Shown here in pieces: positions 35,691-46,660 of a stretch of DNA of 64,000 bases. The translations under genes were made by a program, and so were the position numbers. Numbering within the stretch: position 1 is the first letter of the stretch; each line of letters opens with the position of its first letter. The notes beneath the pieces were generated by a model that was not told where the DNA came from, ran no database searches, and worked only from the letters and a program-made list of their open reading frames with translations. Source of the DNA: Dicaeum eximium (lineage: Eukaryota > Chordata > Aves > Passeriformes > Dicaeidae); the NCBI GenBank assembly GCA_013396995.1, contig VWZP01003839.1, positions 2,875,342 through 2,939,341 on the forward strand, given 5' to 3'.

Positions 35691-38600
35691 GGGGGGAGGA
35701 TGACAAGGGGGTATTGAGGGTGACTGGGTAAGTAAAACATAACCTGAAGGTGGTCAATTTAATGCTGTGTTAGTGGCCTGAACTTTCAGTTCCCAAAGGG
35801 AAAGGATGATTAATGCCACTACCAAATGTATACCCATACCTGACCCTGATCTCATCAAATCCTGCTGCCACCATCTGCTGTTTTTAATTCCTCTGCAATA
35901 TTTGTATTTGCTACCTCCCTCCTACAAAGAGAGGGAGAAAAAAAAATGTTCCCTGCTTATGAATGGTGTGATCTGGTTGTACTGGCTGAACGCTGGCCAG
36001 GAGGCATCTGTTGCTTATAGTCCTGACAGCATCTGCTACTATTTCTCACTTTTCCCAGCATGCTGTGAGATATGGTTTCTCCCAAAGGTGGCCTTTGTAT
36101 GCACCATTGTCAATTCCATCATTGTCTGCCACAGCCTGTTCCCACGATGCAGTGGTAGTTATTACCACGCTGCAAAACCTTTTCTTGCAGGCTATCTGTA
36201 ATCTAAGATATTGTGTGATTGAGTTATGCAGTTCACCCTTTTCCTATGCATCAAACCATCAAAATAAAAAGAAACGGGCTGGACCATTTTTGGTAGAAAA
36301 AGCTTCAGAGCTTGCAATGGATGGGAAAATGAAGCAGATTTTTTTTTTTTATGTTGGTTTGGTTTGGGTTGTTTTGGGGTTTTTTTGCTTTTAAAATAGG
36401 GACAGTTTGGCATTAAGTCAAGGTTTACAAACAAACAAAGATACAAAAAGCAAAAAATGTCCCAACTAGCAGTTTTAATTCCTTTAAAAATACTATAAAG
36501 GATGCATTGTTTTTTCTCCTGATTCCTGATACGGCTATTAAGCATTGTAACCAAATGTGTGTGAATGCTATTATTTATGTGTCTGATCTTTAAATACCCT
36601 CTGCTAGTGGGATACAGACTGAGGCTTCTGATGGACATAGGCGTCCCAAGCTGTCATCTTGCCTTGTCCTTCTGTCAAACAGTTAGTGTGTCAAGCACTT
36701 CTCCTGGGAACTTTTAGAGTACGAGACTGGAAGCGCAGAACGGTCCTGTCTCCAGAGAGCCACTTTTAACTCACCACAATATCCTTGGTGTCAGCTCAGA
36801 ATAGCCCACTATGGGGCAGGGAGAAAGAAAGCGCAACAGATGTTACTAGTAAAACCACGTTTACAATTCGGCAAAATTATTGCCCTTATGTACCTTCTGA
36901 CCAAAACCCACTTAAAAGACAGCCAGGTTCCTAGTGGTTGCATTTTTTAAGTCAATTCTGTTCACATAAATCCTCACATAGACAACCGGTGCTATTAAAA
37001 CAGACATTACACCTCTCATATGTATGCATCTCTCCCATTGCCCCCGAATCATCTGTAACACTGTGGACTTTCAAATAATATCACTTACATCTGTATTTAT
37101 GGCAATTTCTATACACACATAAGCATTGTAAATATCTCTCCCTATAATACATAGATCACAAGTGATATTTTATTCCCCCTAATGTATTCATGCATATCTT
37201 ATCCTCTTTTTTTCCTCTTCAACTTTTCATTAATTTGGAGCTACTAACTACACATAAAATCACACTTAATACCTTCAGAGGTACTTCTAAAATTTCACAG
37301 TAGTTAAAGTAACCAAGGTGGCTGACTCTGGAAGTAGTAATGATAATCAGCTCAATTTTTAAATCCATTTTAGTGCTGACCAAAGTACTGGAGAGAGGGA
37401 GGGGAAAAAACAACTATGGAACTTGTGAAGAATGCTTTTAAAAATTAAGCCCCCTACTCCCCGAATCATCATCTCTCCTTCTGCCTAGTCTCAAGGAACT
37501 GTTAGGCAATGCAGTACAGCACATGGTGACAAAACAATTCAGAGAAGCATTTACAAGACTACATTTGGCTACTGTTTCACTTAGTCTCATTTTTATTATA
37601 TTTTGCATAATTTCTATTACATTTTGGGGTGGAAAAATACTGAGAACAAGAAAAATGTGGCATTTAATATCTTACTCCTATTTTAAATGGGTACTCGGGC
37701 TATTTTAACAGTGTTTTTGCCCTCCCAGCTCAAATAAGGCCAAGTGCAGTACCAGCATGGAAGGAACATGGACAAGTACTGTACAGACATACTACTCTCT
37801 TTAGCAGCAGATCACCTCGTCTTCACACATTTGCAAGTTATTTAAGGTTCATTTTCACTTTTATCATAAATTTAAATGAGGACTTCTGATTTAAAACTGG
37901 TTGTGTTCTCTCTATGCATATAACAAGTTTAGGGAGAATAAGGGCACTTTACAGGCCAAGCCAGGTATGATGTTAGATAACAGATCTGGTGAGTTGCTGC
38001 TGGTTAAGACCATTTAAAATACAATGCTGAATGCATGATTGAGGTCCTCTCTGCAGTCTGAAATCCTTTTTCCACAGGCAACAGATATCAGAAAAACATG
38101 TCTGGGTAACTCACCTGCAGCTTTTCTACCACAAAAATGAGATGAGCTTGGGGAAGCACAGACTATCTAGAGGTGGACCGCTGGATTTAGTATCTAGTCT
38201 CCACAATGGCTACAAAATCTGAGCAATGGAGAAATTCATTAGTTCTTTTTTAAAAATGGAGGATGAAAAAACATGCATGGGAAGGAATTCACATGTACAA
38301 AATGTGTATGATCAACTTTTATAAAATTTTATATCCATAGGCAGAAAGCAATAAAATTATCTTAGCAGCCAGAAAACACGACTTGTGACATTGAGCAGGA
38401 TCATAACATACAAACGCTCTGAATGATAGATTTGAAGCTACAGATTCTTCCCAGGTTGGCTGTGAGAGCTAAGTTGCTGCAAACCTACCACCCACCATTC
38501 CTGAGTCTGTAGTTCCCTGAGGCACCACTGTATCCTTTGCTATTGCCATGAAGATACAGCATCCTTTACTGATAGCTTTTTTTGCAGGAGGACATGTGTG

Positions 38601-39204
38601 TTTATTATTTCCTGTAAAAAGGTGAACCAAGGTAAGACTGTAATGAAGGGCACTATGACCTCAAGATTTTCAGTAAAACACAGCAAACCCCAGATGTGAT
38701 GTGAGGAGGCACATAAGCTCTGCTTTCAACAGAAAGAGATTTGCACCCTAATGGCATTATATGGCTTCAGCGAGCTTTACTGGGTATTTTTTCCAGTTTC
38801 AGGCCAACAATACAGATTCTGATGCTCTTCATTTTCACCTCTCTCTGCTGGTGGCCCGGCTGAAGCACGGCTCCTGTGAGAGGTGCCAGCCAGGGGCACA
38901 AGCCCCACCTGAACCAGCGTCAGTCAGCCTGCCAGCACCTCCCTGAGTGAAGAGCAGCACTGGCACATGTACAGAAAAGCCTGTGTATAAATGTTTTCAC
39001 GTGTCAGGAAATACTGCAGGGAGGCAGCAGTGATTTTTTTCCCCTATTGTTCCAGCAGCAGGAACAAGTACGGACAAAATTCCTTTTAGGATGGGTGTGC
39101 AGGGTATTTAGGTGAGGAGCTGTTGCCTCTCCTCCTCCCTGCAGCATTACTGCCAGCAGCTCCGTTTGCAAACTAGAGAAGGGCCCCTGCTGTGTGCAGG
39201 CAGG
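35691..39204. other. Intergenic DNA, no gene recognised
   Basis: A 131-codon plus frame at 35806-36201 overlaps a second plus frame and a minus frame; its Cys/Tyr/Leu-rich content matches no family I recognise. T/G-rich low complexity occurs at 36339-36392. From 36650 to 38760 the sequence is AT-rich with only three frames of 60-64 codons and no domain content. GC content rises from about 38830 toward the CpG island. Confidence 0.55.
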
Positions 39205-39294
39205 TCCGGATGGCGAGCGAGAGCTGCTGCCGGCCCCTGCTCACCCACTCTCGGTTTGCTGTGGGCTCAGCCAAGCAGCCCCGCGAAACAGAGC

Positions 39295-39302
39295 TATAAA
39301 TA
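39295..39302 (+). promoter_or_regulatory. TATA box within the CpG island
   Basis: TATAAATA preceded by GAGC. It matches the core TATA consensus and lies at the upstream side of the CpG island, with GC-rich DNA on both sides where such a word is unlikely by composition alone. No initiator could be fixed. Confidence 0.4.
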
Positions 39303-39624
39303 CAGCACAGCAGGGCAGGAGAGGGCTGTACTCAATCGGGAAGGGCTCACAAGGGGAGCAGATCACGGGTGATCGCCCACCCCACCTCGGCAGCGGCCGC
39401 CCAGGTGCTCGCCCCAGGTCTCCGGCCCACGAGCGACCTCCTTCCGCTCGCCCAGGAGGCGTCAGCCAGCGGCCTCCTCCCGCCACTGCAGCAGCGCCCG
39501 GCGGCGGGGCCGGCCGGGCTCCTTCCTGCANTGGCGGGTCAGGGCGGCACGGTGGCGGCCGCGGCGGTGGCGGCGGCGGGGCCTTTGTGCGGGGTGGCAG
39601 GTGACCACGGCGGGGGAACAAAGC

Positions 39625-39645
39625 GGGGTCAGGGCGGGAGCCGGG
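39625..39645 (+). other. G-quadruplex-forming motif
   Basis: Four G runs, at 39625-39628, 39632-39634, 39636-39638 and 39643-39645, are separated by loops of 3, 1 and 4 bases, the canonical G4 pattern. A further G5 run at 39612-39616 lies eight bases upstream. It sits at the downstream edge of the CpG island, a position where such motifs often accompany promoters or first introns. Confidence 0.75.
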
Positions 39646-39841
39646 TCCCTTTTCTCAGGCCCATGTTCTCCACTCCTCACAATCTGTCTGAATTTAACTT
39701 GCCATTGAGGGCCCTGCCTGTAGAAAACATCTTTATGTCGACTAATCCAGGCAGAAGTAAGGGTAGACACAGAGACAGGTTTGAAGGCGGGGACGTGGCT
39801 ATTCTGCTGCCTCTTTTTTTTTTTTTTTTTTAAACTCCCCC

Positions 39842-39931
39842 NNNNNNNNNNNNNNNNNNNNNNNNNNNNNNNNNNNNNNNNNNNNNNNNNNNNNNNNNNN
39901 NNNNNNNNNNNNNNNNNNNNNNNNNNNNNNN
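39842..39931. other. Assembly gap (90 N) between homopolymers
   Basis: Ninety undetermined bases. The left flank is a run of 18 T (39814-39831) plus AAACTCCCCC, and the right flank starts with 12 A (39932-39943). The gap therefore lies in a region hard to sequence, next to the CpG island, and its length may be nominal. Confidence 0.98.
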
Positions 39932-39943
39932 AAAAAAAAAAAA

Positions 39944-40205
39944 TGGTGACAAGATTAATCAGCCCGTGGAGCTGAAACACATGCTTGACTTAAACAACCT
40001 CTTTGCTGTTATTAACAACTGCTCCAGCATTTCTCTTGTTATGCTAATGGTACAGATTAGAGTAAAATCTATTCCTTCTTTGCTGAACAGGCCAATTGAT
40101 AGAGGCTGATCTGTTTTCCTCCCCCGTTTTAATTCTTTTTTTTTGCCAGGCACAAGTGTTTGCAGCAGCAAGAACAACAGAACATGAAAAAAAATCCTAA
40201 AAAGC
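39944..40205. promoter_or_regulatory. Candidate regulatory block right of the gap
   Basis: This block contains AGATTAATCAG (Otx/Pitx-like TAATC pair), CTTGACTTAAAC, two ATTAACAA-type words, ATGCTAATGG, ACAGATTAGAG and GCCAATTGATAG. If the CpG island is a promoter, this would be in its first intron or flank. Unproven. Confidence 0.22.
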
Positions 40206-41332
40206 AAAACTGCACCCAAGAGTGACTAGCCCCCACATTCACTAAAATCATTAATAAATAAAAATCTATATCATTCTCCACTACAGCCTTGAAATAATGT
40301 GTGAGTGTTGTAAGATACTGACCACAAAAGACAGGAAATTCAACATCATGTCTGATCTCTTGCCTTTAACTCATTCATTTTTTTTAAACTTGCAGACAAG
40401 TGCCTGCTAAAGGAGATGGCTTTGATTAGTTTTAATACATTCCTTGGATGAAATAAGGAGAAGGGAGTGTTGCTGGCTAGTCCTGGAGAGGGCAGCTTGA
40501 CTCAACACCACACCATGTGCTGGAGTGTCACTCGGATGGGAGGCGACAGTCCTGTTGCCAGCACAGGCTGTAAGGCCATTTGCTCAGTGGCATCAAGGGG
40601 AGCAGGGAGGGGCCTGTGTGTCAGTCTTGCCTTGGTGGTTTGTGCCCCCTGTTAGCTTGGGTCTGACCCTAAGTACTTTTCAGTTTTGGCTGTGTTTCCC
40701 CCCAACAGCTTTCTTGTAATCAAAGCCTGGGCTCTGTGTCACAGGTAACAGCAAAGATGACATTGCAATCTATGAGTCTACAGTATGGTAAATATTTAAA
40801 AGCCTAGGATGTCTGACATGTCAGAGAGGAGCATTCAGCACATAATAGCTGCTGAATTAGAATGTCTGCACCATCAACCTCCATTAGCAGCATGTGTATG
40901 GTATTTATATTAAACCCTTTATCACTTCCTCTGGATTTGAATTGTTCCTATCTAAATAAGTGGAAATATCATCACCCTAGTTTGGCATAATCCTAAATCA
41001 ACTTAAATCAGTGAGAATCCTCCCACTGATCTTGCTGATTTTCTAGATTTGGCTTACCACTGTATGCAGTGTATCTGCATACAGTCACTGCCAAAAGGTT
41101 GACATCTGCTGCTGCCTACCTCCTTCTTCAACCCAGCCAGGCCCAGTCACAGCTGGTAGGTACTGTAAACTTGCTCGGTTTCAACATTCCATTACTGCAA
41201 TGAGTCCATCCGCTTGTGATGCCTAAAGTAACACGAGGCTGATCTGCCTGGGTCCAAAGACATTGAAGGCAGTCCAAGGCCAAGCCTAGATTTGGAGGTC
41301 TGCACTTGGCTAGCACTAAATTTGATCAGACA
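40206..41332. other. Intergenic DNA, nothing assigned
   Basis: Unique-looking sequence. Two overlapping plus frames at 40467-40719 are GC-biased and have no family features. From 40740 to 41100 no frame exceeds 60 codons. Confidence 0.55.
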
Positions 41333-42600
41333 GATTTCATAATTGCACAGAGTCAAAGACCACAGGGATTTTTAGATTATCTGCTCTGACTTTCTGTGCA
41401 CCATATGCCATCATATTTTTTCCCAGTTATTCCCATATTGAGCCTAATTACCTGTACTTGATTTAAATAGATCACCCATCCTGCTTTAATGAGTAGAAAT
41501 TAGAAAAAAAAAAAAAAAGAAACTGCTACCTCCTGTTGCAGTTTGTGCCAGTATTTTAATGACTAAGTTTGAAAAATGTGTACCTAATTTCTCATTTGAG
41601 TGTGCCTTGCTTCCCCGTCAATTTTTGCCTGATTTGGACTTCCTGATGTTTTCACCTTGTAGAAATATTTCTTCCCAAGCTTGTGTCTTTTTTTTTTTTT
41701 TTTTTTTGACAGTATGTACTGGTTGAACTCCTTAAGGTGTTCAGTGAAAGCCACTTCCTTGATCTTTCTTGGCTATTCAGTGAGGATTGACTGCTGTCAC
41801 TTGCAAATCCCGTGCAGGCACCCAAGGACTGCTTTGACCCCTTTGCCATAGCCCAAGCTACTTGTGCACTGTAAGTGCTACCCCTTTCCAAAATTGTCAT
41901 ATTTCAGGAGGCAAACCCACTTTTTCCAGGAGTGGCTCACCTATTTTGCTCCTAAGTATGGACCATTTTGAAGTTTTAAAGATGTTTTGTTTGTCTGACA
42001 CACGATCACATTGCTCCATATGAACTGCTGTGTCCTCAAGCATTACACTAATCTTTTTATGTAAATTTATATTTAGAAGGGCAATTTTTTACTCCAAGAT
42101 AAGCAGGATGAGGCTTGCATCTGACTGTTGTTAAGCACACTAGGAACAATCTCATTCAAAGATAATTATGCAGGGACACCTTCTTTTCCATACATGCCAA
42201 TGTTTAGCTCTTGATCTGTTTATCATATGATCTGTTGTGATGTTTTAAAGGATTTCAGTCTTATTTTGTGTCCCATAGCATCAATGCGGTATGAAGTATA
42301 TTTTATTTCCATAGTTATCTTTAAAAGTTGAACTTCGAATCTCATTTAAGGAGTTGGCATTTATCTGGCAAGTTCAGCTTTCTTTGGTGTCATTAATTCA
42401 AAAAAAATTTCCATAATCTAATTCTTTATTGATTAAAATCTTTACTAGTCTAAGCATTATTTGCCTCAGATAAAGGGTAGGCTAATTGGGTCACTGTTTC
42501 TTGAATCATCCTACTTGCTCTTTTTGAATGTTTTGCACTCTTTATAGCTGGAGTATCTGACTCTGAGGTGAATTAAACTGAATGTCAACAAACTGAGGAT
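41333..42600 (-). mobile_element. Ancient, decayed CR1/L3-like LINE (RT to 3' end)
   Basis: On the plus strand the left end reads as an old antisense CR1 3' region: TTTCATAATTGCACAGAGTC, GATTATCTGCTCTGACTTTC, CCCAGTTATTCCCATATTGA and CTTGATTTAAATAGATC. It continues with CCTAATTTCTCATTTGAGTG and GGTTGAACTCCTTAAGGTGT, which match further antisense CR1 3' blocks in the right order. Near the right end, the reverse complement of 42475-42545 translates as CKTFKKSK, a stop, then DDSRNSDPISLP, the reverse-transcriptase block whose family form is PIFKKGKxDDPxNYRPISL. The distance between this block and the 3' end is about 1.2 kb, shorter than in an intact element, so internal sequence has been lost. 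A15 (41504-41518) and T20 (41688-41707) runs have expanded inside it. The copy is inactive. Confidence 0.7.
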
Positions 42601-45600
42601 TTTGTCAGTCAGTAGTTTCCGAATTTCTGTGTGTAAGTTACTGATCCCTGATGTTTCATAAATGACTATCACTGAAAGATGTTGCCTTGTTTTTCTTCCA
42701 GTAACTCAGTGTCTGAAAGATACTTCTATGAAAATAGGACTACATCAAGAAAAGGAAAAAAAAAAGCTGTGAAATACCTATTTTTCCACATCCAAGTAAT
42801 AATTTTTTGTAATCTTCATCTCTTAATATTTATCACATCAATAGGACTTCTTTTGTTCCTACTGTAGTTTAAAAACTTGTGTTAGTTGTCTTTAGCAATT
42901 CCAGGTACCAATTTACTGAACTGTAGCTTTCCCTTATCAATTTTCCAAATTTTGTCCCGTATTATATCCTTTAGAGGAAGCTATTGGGATTTAAGAAGAG
43001 TCACCACATTGTTCAGCACTAATGCCTCTTATAGCAAAAAACTGCAACCCAACATAGTATTATAAAAAGGAATGAAGACAACTATTTTTGCAAATCAATC
43101 AGGAAAGAGCAAAAGTGGCTATAGTTGTATATATTAGTTATATAATAATATTTACTGTTATTATTATACATAATTTTTATTCCTAATGCTTCAGCCAGAG
43201 GCAGTGAACTTCCTGTCACAGCAGATATTCAGGAAAGATGAACAAGACTACTGTTTCCATTTACCAGCATTCACACAATTTGCTTTGGTCAACATACCAT
43301 GCAATCCCTGGTTTACCCAAAAATAGCTTGTAGACAGAATCTGTGCCTAAAAGTAAATGAGCAAGGGAACTAAACACAATAATAAAGAGACTTTGGTGCT
43401 ATGTGTACATTTTTCCAAAAATTGCGCAATATCTAGCAATAAACACATTTTCAGACCTGAACTACTCCATCATCAGTTGTGTTGTGTACTGCCTCCTGTG
43501 TTGTTGATGTTCCTGTAGCATTACAGAGTCCTATTTGTGGACCCATTATATTTAGGCATCAGCACTCTGTTGAACAATACCAGATTTTGTGGTCTTGCAA
43601 AGCAGCTACTGGTTGGAGAAGAAGTAATGCAGAGTTGGGAGATTTTCTCAGTGTGGAAGTTATCAGGCTTTCTGGATCAGAGACTTGTGACAGCCATTCA
43701 CATTTCTGTCTGTCATGAGGTAACCTTAAACATTCACCTTTTAGGTTAATGCAGTATTGTTTCAGAAACTAGCTCCTTGGACAGCTGATGGTGTAGTGCA
43801 CTCAGGCTGGAAAACAACTGATTAGGCAGTATTTCATAAAAGCCCCAGGGGACAGAGTTTTTGAAATGAATCAGAACATATTAAAGAAATGCCTAGACTC
43901 TGCATCACTGTCTTAAGGTTTGGCTGGAAAAGCCTTTATAGGCTGACACAAGCTCGCTCTGCCCACACTCCAGGGAAACACAAACTCTTTACAGCCTAGT
44001 CAAAACCAAGGAAACTTTGTTCTAGCAGCTGTATTAGTGCTCCATGGATCCAAGGTGGTTTCTCCTGCATCTCTCAACAGGACTTCCTAGCAAAGGCTCG
44101 GCATCCCCCACAAAACCAGTCATTTCTACTCTGGAAGTGACTTTTCCAGGAAAGAGGCAAAAATATCAAGTCCAGCAGTTTTTCAAGGGCAGAATAGTGT
44201 TCTTCCCAAGAAAAACAACTGGTAAAGCCACAGGTACCACCCCATGCCGGGTCTGCGACAGACTGCAGTTCTTGTACACTCTGAATGAATGATGCTACTG
44301 CTGTATTAATTTGGCTTGTATAAGAAGATGTTCTGTTTATTTTCATACATATATGTAATTTTTTAGTCTATCTTCTATGTTATACATATATATTGACTTT
44401 ACAGCCAGTATTGTCAGTGTGTGACAGTCCTGAACTTAGCTCACCACTGGTGCTCTGTGCAAATTTGAGTATAGCTGTTGAAGCAAGATGTGCAGAAATT
44501 GAAGGAATCACAAAAAAGATGAAGAATTTCAGCCTGTCACATTCAGAAAAGTCTGATTGGCACTAGGATAAGAGTCTTCAAATATGCAAAAGGTCTCCAG
44601 TAAAGAGAATAACCTGCTCTCCTTATCCACAAGTCAGGAGCTTATTCAGACATTAGAAAAACTTTCTGACAGTCATGACAGTGAAGCACCCAACTGGGTC
44701 ACTAGGAGTAGTTGCAGGATCTGTGTCACTAAAAGTCTGAAAGAAGCAGATAGAAAATATTTCTCAGGAAAGGGAATGATCGTGCCTTGGTGCAGTGCTA
44801 TGGACTTGAAGACCTCCCAGGGTACCTTCCAGGATTATTTTTCTGTGTTTTCAGTATTACAGCCTGAATGTAAAGGGCTCCCTCTCCATAAAAAAGAAAG
44901 TATTCTCCCTCTAAAGACCCAAAGACCAGTGTGTTAGCAAGCTCCAGCTTGTAAGTGCTAAAAGCTTCAGAATAAGGGCTAGTGCCTGCACATTTCTGTA
45001 GGTTAAATGAAAGTGTCTGGAGGAATTAACTGCTGCCCATTCCTGGTTCTCAACCATCACCCATGTGCTGGAAATGCAACTGCAGACATGACAAAGAAGC
45101 AATTATTCCAACAAAATCAGTTATTACCAGTGATTCATATGATAATGATGGTGGTGAGGATGATGATGGTCCTGCTGAACTGTAGCAGGATGATAATAAC
45201 CAGTGTTTTAGGGGGCGGATTACAGGTTTAATCAAAATGAATAGTTTATCACAGATAATGAATTTTACAGGGGAATATGGTCCTAAAAAAATGCCTTGTT
45301 CTGAATGCCTGAAAATTACATTGATTTAAGTACTGGGCTACCATATTTGCACTATTAATTTATAAGAAGAGAGAATGTAGCATTTTTATGTAGATATTCT
45401 TTGCTATCTTTAAAAAATGGCTATTAATGTCCTGATCGTTGCAAGGAGAACTGCTCCAGAGTTCCACATCTTTATTGGCATCACTTGTATAGGCTCTAAA
45501 ATTTTACTTTAGTCTCATTATTTGTTTTGTCCCTGACATCAAAAGAAAAAAAAAAACTGACAATGTACTAACATAAAACTAAGATTTGTGAGCATCTTGT

Positions 45601-46420
45601 GAATTTCATAAGCAACTAGTCAGGAGAATATTTGGCTCCTATTATTACAGTGGGACTTAAACATAGATGAGAGGGAAGGTCTTTCTAACAAAGAATAAAT
45701 TAAGAAGCTCAGAAACAGTATATTATCGCAAAAAAAATTGTTAGGCATATTCATTTCCCAGCATATGTTCTTTTTTTTGAACAAAAAACGGTTAGAAGCT
45801 TCATTTATATGTTATAGTGGGAGACTAAGGAGCAAAAAATGAGAGAGAATGGGGTATAAGATAAAATTAAAGAATTGTCCATATTTTAAAAATGTATAGA
45901 GACATTTCGGATCCAAGAGAACATTGCTTTATTCACCAAAAGAAGCAGGTCTGGGCTACTAGCATATCTCCTGTCCCATTCACTTAACTTTTCCTTGTAT
46001 AGTTTGCATGTTGAAGTCTCCGTAAGACTGATTCTTGTTCATGCTTTTTTGCTACTGTTGTTGATTTCAACTTCTGCTCTGGTTTACTTCACCAAGTACC
46101 CTCCAGATGCAAACAAGCTGCAGAAATGCTGAAATCAATACATGCCTCTTGAAGGATAGATCTTTTGTAACACAAAGGGGAGAATTACTAATAGATTACT
46201 GAAGCCTTAACAAAACCTCAACAGATCCCCATATGGTGCATTGCAATTAAAAGAGTAGAAGATGGATTTCTAATTTTTTGGGTGGAGAAAAGAAGAAGAA
46301 AAGAAAGCATTTTGGACAAGAAAATGAGTGAGGTGGAGACAGAAGTGATGTGTGACCATACATCAGATAGAAACCCTTCTTTCTGAGCCTTTCATCTCTG
46401 GGTCACTGGTTCTAATCGAG
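42601..46420. other. Intergenic DNA, no gene recognised
   Basis: The left few hundred bases might still belong to the CR1 remnant but match nothing by eye. AT-rich DNA at 43118-43180 consists of TATATTA/TTATTAT words, with ATACATATATGT-type sequence at 44344-44396. Trinucleotide-like GATGATGATG occurs near 45158-45169. Short frames at 43479-45235 have no domain. No named repeat was found in 45236-46400. Confidence 0.5.
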
Positions 46421-46660
46421 CCCAGGTCGATAGTGAACAAAAATCATTTTAATCTGATGGCTGTTTGCTGACCTATGTGAAATGAACTGGTTGTGTCAGT
46501 CCACTTCCCAGCTGACAGGTCTCCCCATCATCAAGGCCATTGCTACAGGTGGCAGTAATTGGTGCTTTTTTGAGGCCAGCTCAGCTAAAAGGCTCAAGAA
46601 TGGAAAAATCAGTAGGGCTGATTTCCTCCTCTTGTTCAGCTGCTCCCTCCAGGTGAGTGC
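46421..46660. promoter_or_regulatory. Candidate regulatory block
   Basis: It contains AGGTCGATAG, ATTTTAATCTGATGG, TGACCTATGTGAAATGA (nuclear-receptor-like half site), CAGCTGACAGG (E-box plus TGACAG Meis-like), ACAGGTGGCAGTAATTGG (E-box and TAATTG) and AGCTCAGCTAAAAGG within 240 bases. Both plus and minus frames are open here for 66-87 codons in different registers, without domain content. Confidence 0.25.

Larger units (their letters stand above)
39205..39660 (+). promoter_or_regulatory. Orphan CpG island with TATA box, candidate promoter
   Basis: This is the strongest CpG-rich interval of the window: CGG/CCG words, GGCGGCGGGGCCGGCCGGG around 39501-39519 and GCGGCCGCGGCGGTGGCGG around 39556-39574. 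TATAAATA lies at 39295-39302 on the plus strand, so a start near 39325-39332 would be expected. CAG-GTGACC at 39598-39606 could serve as a first-exon splice donor. GC-box-like GGCGGGGCC and GGGCGGG words are present. Frames across it are open on both strands because stops are rare in such sequence; their Pro/Arg/Gly/Ala content is compositional. No gene is known to me for it, and the likely first intron runs into the assembly gap. It could be the start of a long non-coding RNA or of a gene outside the window. One undetermined base lies at 39531. Confidence 0.5.

Noticed and set aside
39462..39980. Long minus-strand frame across the CpG island and the gap
   Set aside because: It stays open only because the 90 N are translated as unknown residues; the rest is Pro/Arg/Ala compositional sequence.
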